From: Prolixibacteraceae bacterium
Lineage (GTDB): Bacteria > Bacteroidota > Bacteroidia > Bacteroidales > Prolixibacteraceae
DNA length: 64,000 bases
Direction of reading: 5' to 3'
Assembly (NCBI GenBank): GCA_025355875.1
Contig: JANXYV010000182.1
Span: 58,957-122,956 of the forward strand
Each line of letters begins with the position of its first letter. Within the stretch, counting starts at the first letter, position 1. The notes under the pieces were generated by a model. It had not been told where the DNA came from. It saw only the letters and a list, made by a program, of their open reading frames with translations, and searched no databases. Below, piece after piece: positions 63,782 through 64,000 of this stretch. The position numbers were made by a program, and so were the translations under genes.

Positions 63782-63887
63782 ATCGACCTTTGAAATAAAT
63801 ATCTTTGTACCGCACAACCTTTGGCACCCGAATTGCATCTGTTAATTCTGATTGATTAGTAACTCACCTTACGCATTATTTTGATCG

Positions 63888-64000
63888 TTATGCTGCACTA
63901 GGTGTTGATAACCTGAGTAGTTCGTTATGTGCGGCTTTCAAGGCAGCTTGATAAATTCTTGCTTTCATCGCAAAATGGTTTTGGTTTGTTCGCTGTTTGA
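63888..64000 (-). CDS. C-terminal end of an unidentified gene (continues beyond window)
   Basis: About 36 residues in frame to a TAA stop at 63890-63888 (ending ALKAAHNELLRLSTPSAA, preceded by NHFAMKARIYQ). The helical, basic character could suit the end of a transposase or other DNA-binding protein, but this is only an impression. It lies upstream of rpsP on the same strand. Confidence 0.4.
   Translation of the reverse strand, partial: KQRTNQNHFAMKARIYQAALKAAHNELLRLSTPSAA

Noticed and set aside
63707..63838. N-terminal extension of S16
   Set aside because: Covers the rpsP promoter and adds residues not found in S16.
1..64000. CRISPR arrays, tRNA or rRNA genes
   Set aside because: No regular repeat-spacer array, cloverleaf-like or rRNA-like sequence was seen on reading; a dedicated tRNA scan was not possible.

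Overview
This window looks like chromosomal DNA from a member of the Bacteroidota, probably a Bacteroidales/Marinilabiliales-type organism (Prolixibacteraceae-like is my best guess, from protein style only). The evidence is consistent across the window. Many genes sit behind the phylum-specific -7 promoter box TAnnTTTG. There is a PorZ component of the type IX secretion system (T9SS) and a T9SS cargo protein with a C-terminal sorting domain. Families typical of the phylum are present: GIN/DUF2807, TIGR04076, DUF1080, GH109, GH3-like, a long alanine-rich S16, and TonB-receptor barrel remnants. Genes are dense and appear on both strands. I saw no rRNA, tRNA, CRISPR array, prophage or complete insertion sequence.

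Layout. 0-10 kb: partial LytTR-type response regulator, tsaB plus a DUF3108 protein, efp, a wzz/wzy polysaccharide pair, tyrS, cvpA, a GH3-like acyl-adenylating enzyme, a deoxynucleoside kinase and rdgB. 10-20 kb: porZ, recO, an aminotransferase-fold protein lacking its catalytic lysine, MarC, a CE7 esterase, an RND/MMPL exporter and ApbE. 20-33 kb: an accessory metabolic block with a VTT membrane protein, NmrA-like protein, GH20 hexosaminidase, TIGR04076 protein, EamA transporter, DUF1080 lipoprotein, phosphofructokinase, aldo/keto reductase, VOC protein, SGNH esterase with T9SS domain and C69 dipeptidase. 33-44 kb: a secreted 'AsnB-like' protein, dnaB, a toxin-antitoxin module wedged behind a duplicated ddl tail, ddl, rluD, a PASTA protein, rpmH, rsmG, an ECF-like sigma factor, a glycosyltransferase, tgt and an LptF/G-type permease. 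44-64 kb: an acyl-CoA carboxylase beta subunit with its biotin carrier, an unknown HEEGH-motif secreted protein behind a collapsed TonB-receptor gene, an M16 peptidase, an unknown secreted protein, ruvC, another EamA transporter, a TPR protein, lipB, a dicarboxylate symporter, a GH109-type oxidoreductase, a DUF11/cytochrome c lipoprotein, a GIN protein, rimM and rpsP, then the end of an unidentified gene.

Most of the window is housekeeping: translation (EF-P, TyrS, TsaB, Tgt, RluD, RsmG, RimM, S16, L34), replication and repair (DnaB, RecO, RuvC, RdgB) and envelope functions (Ddl, Lpt-like permease, Wzz/Wzy, T9SS). The most unusual items are four. First, a fold-type I aminotransferase whose Schiff-base lysine is proline. 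Second, a toxin-antitoxin cassette flanked by a ~118-bp direct repeat of the 3' end of ddl, where the older ddl tail still sits next to its original terminator. Third, a TonB-dependent receptor reduced to its signal peptide fused to the last barrel strands, upstream of a gene for an unknown secreted HEEGH protein. Fourth, a short interspersed repeat and terminator separating rpsP from rimM. All calls are from reading the sequence; no database search was run.
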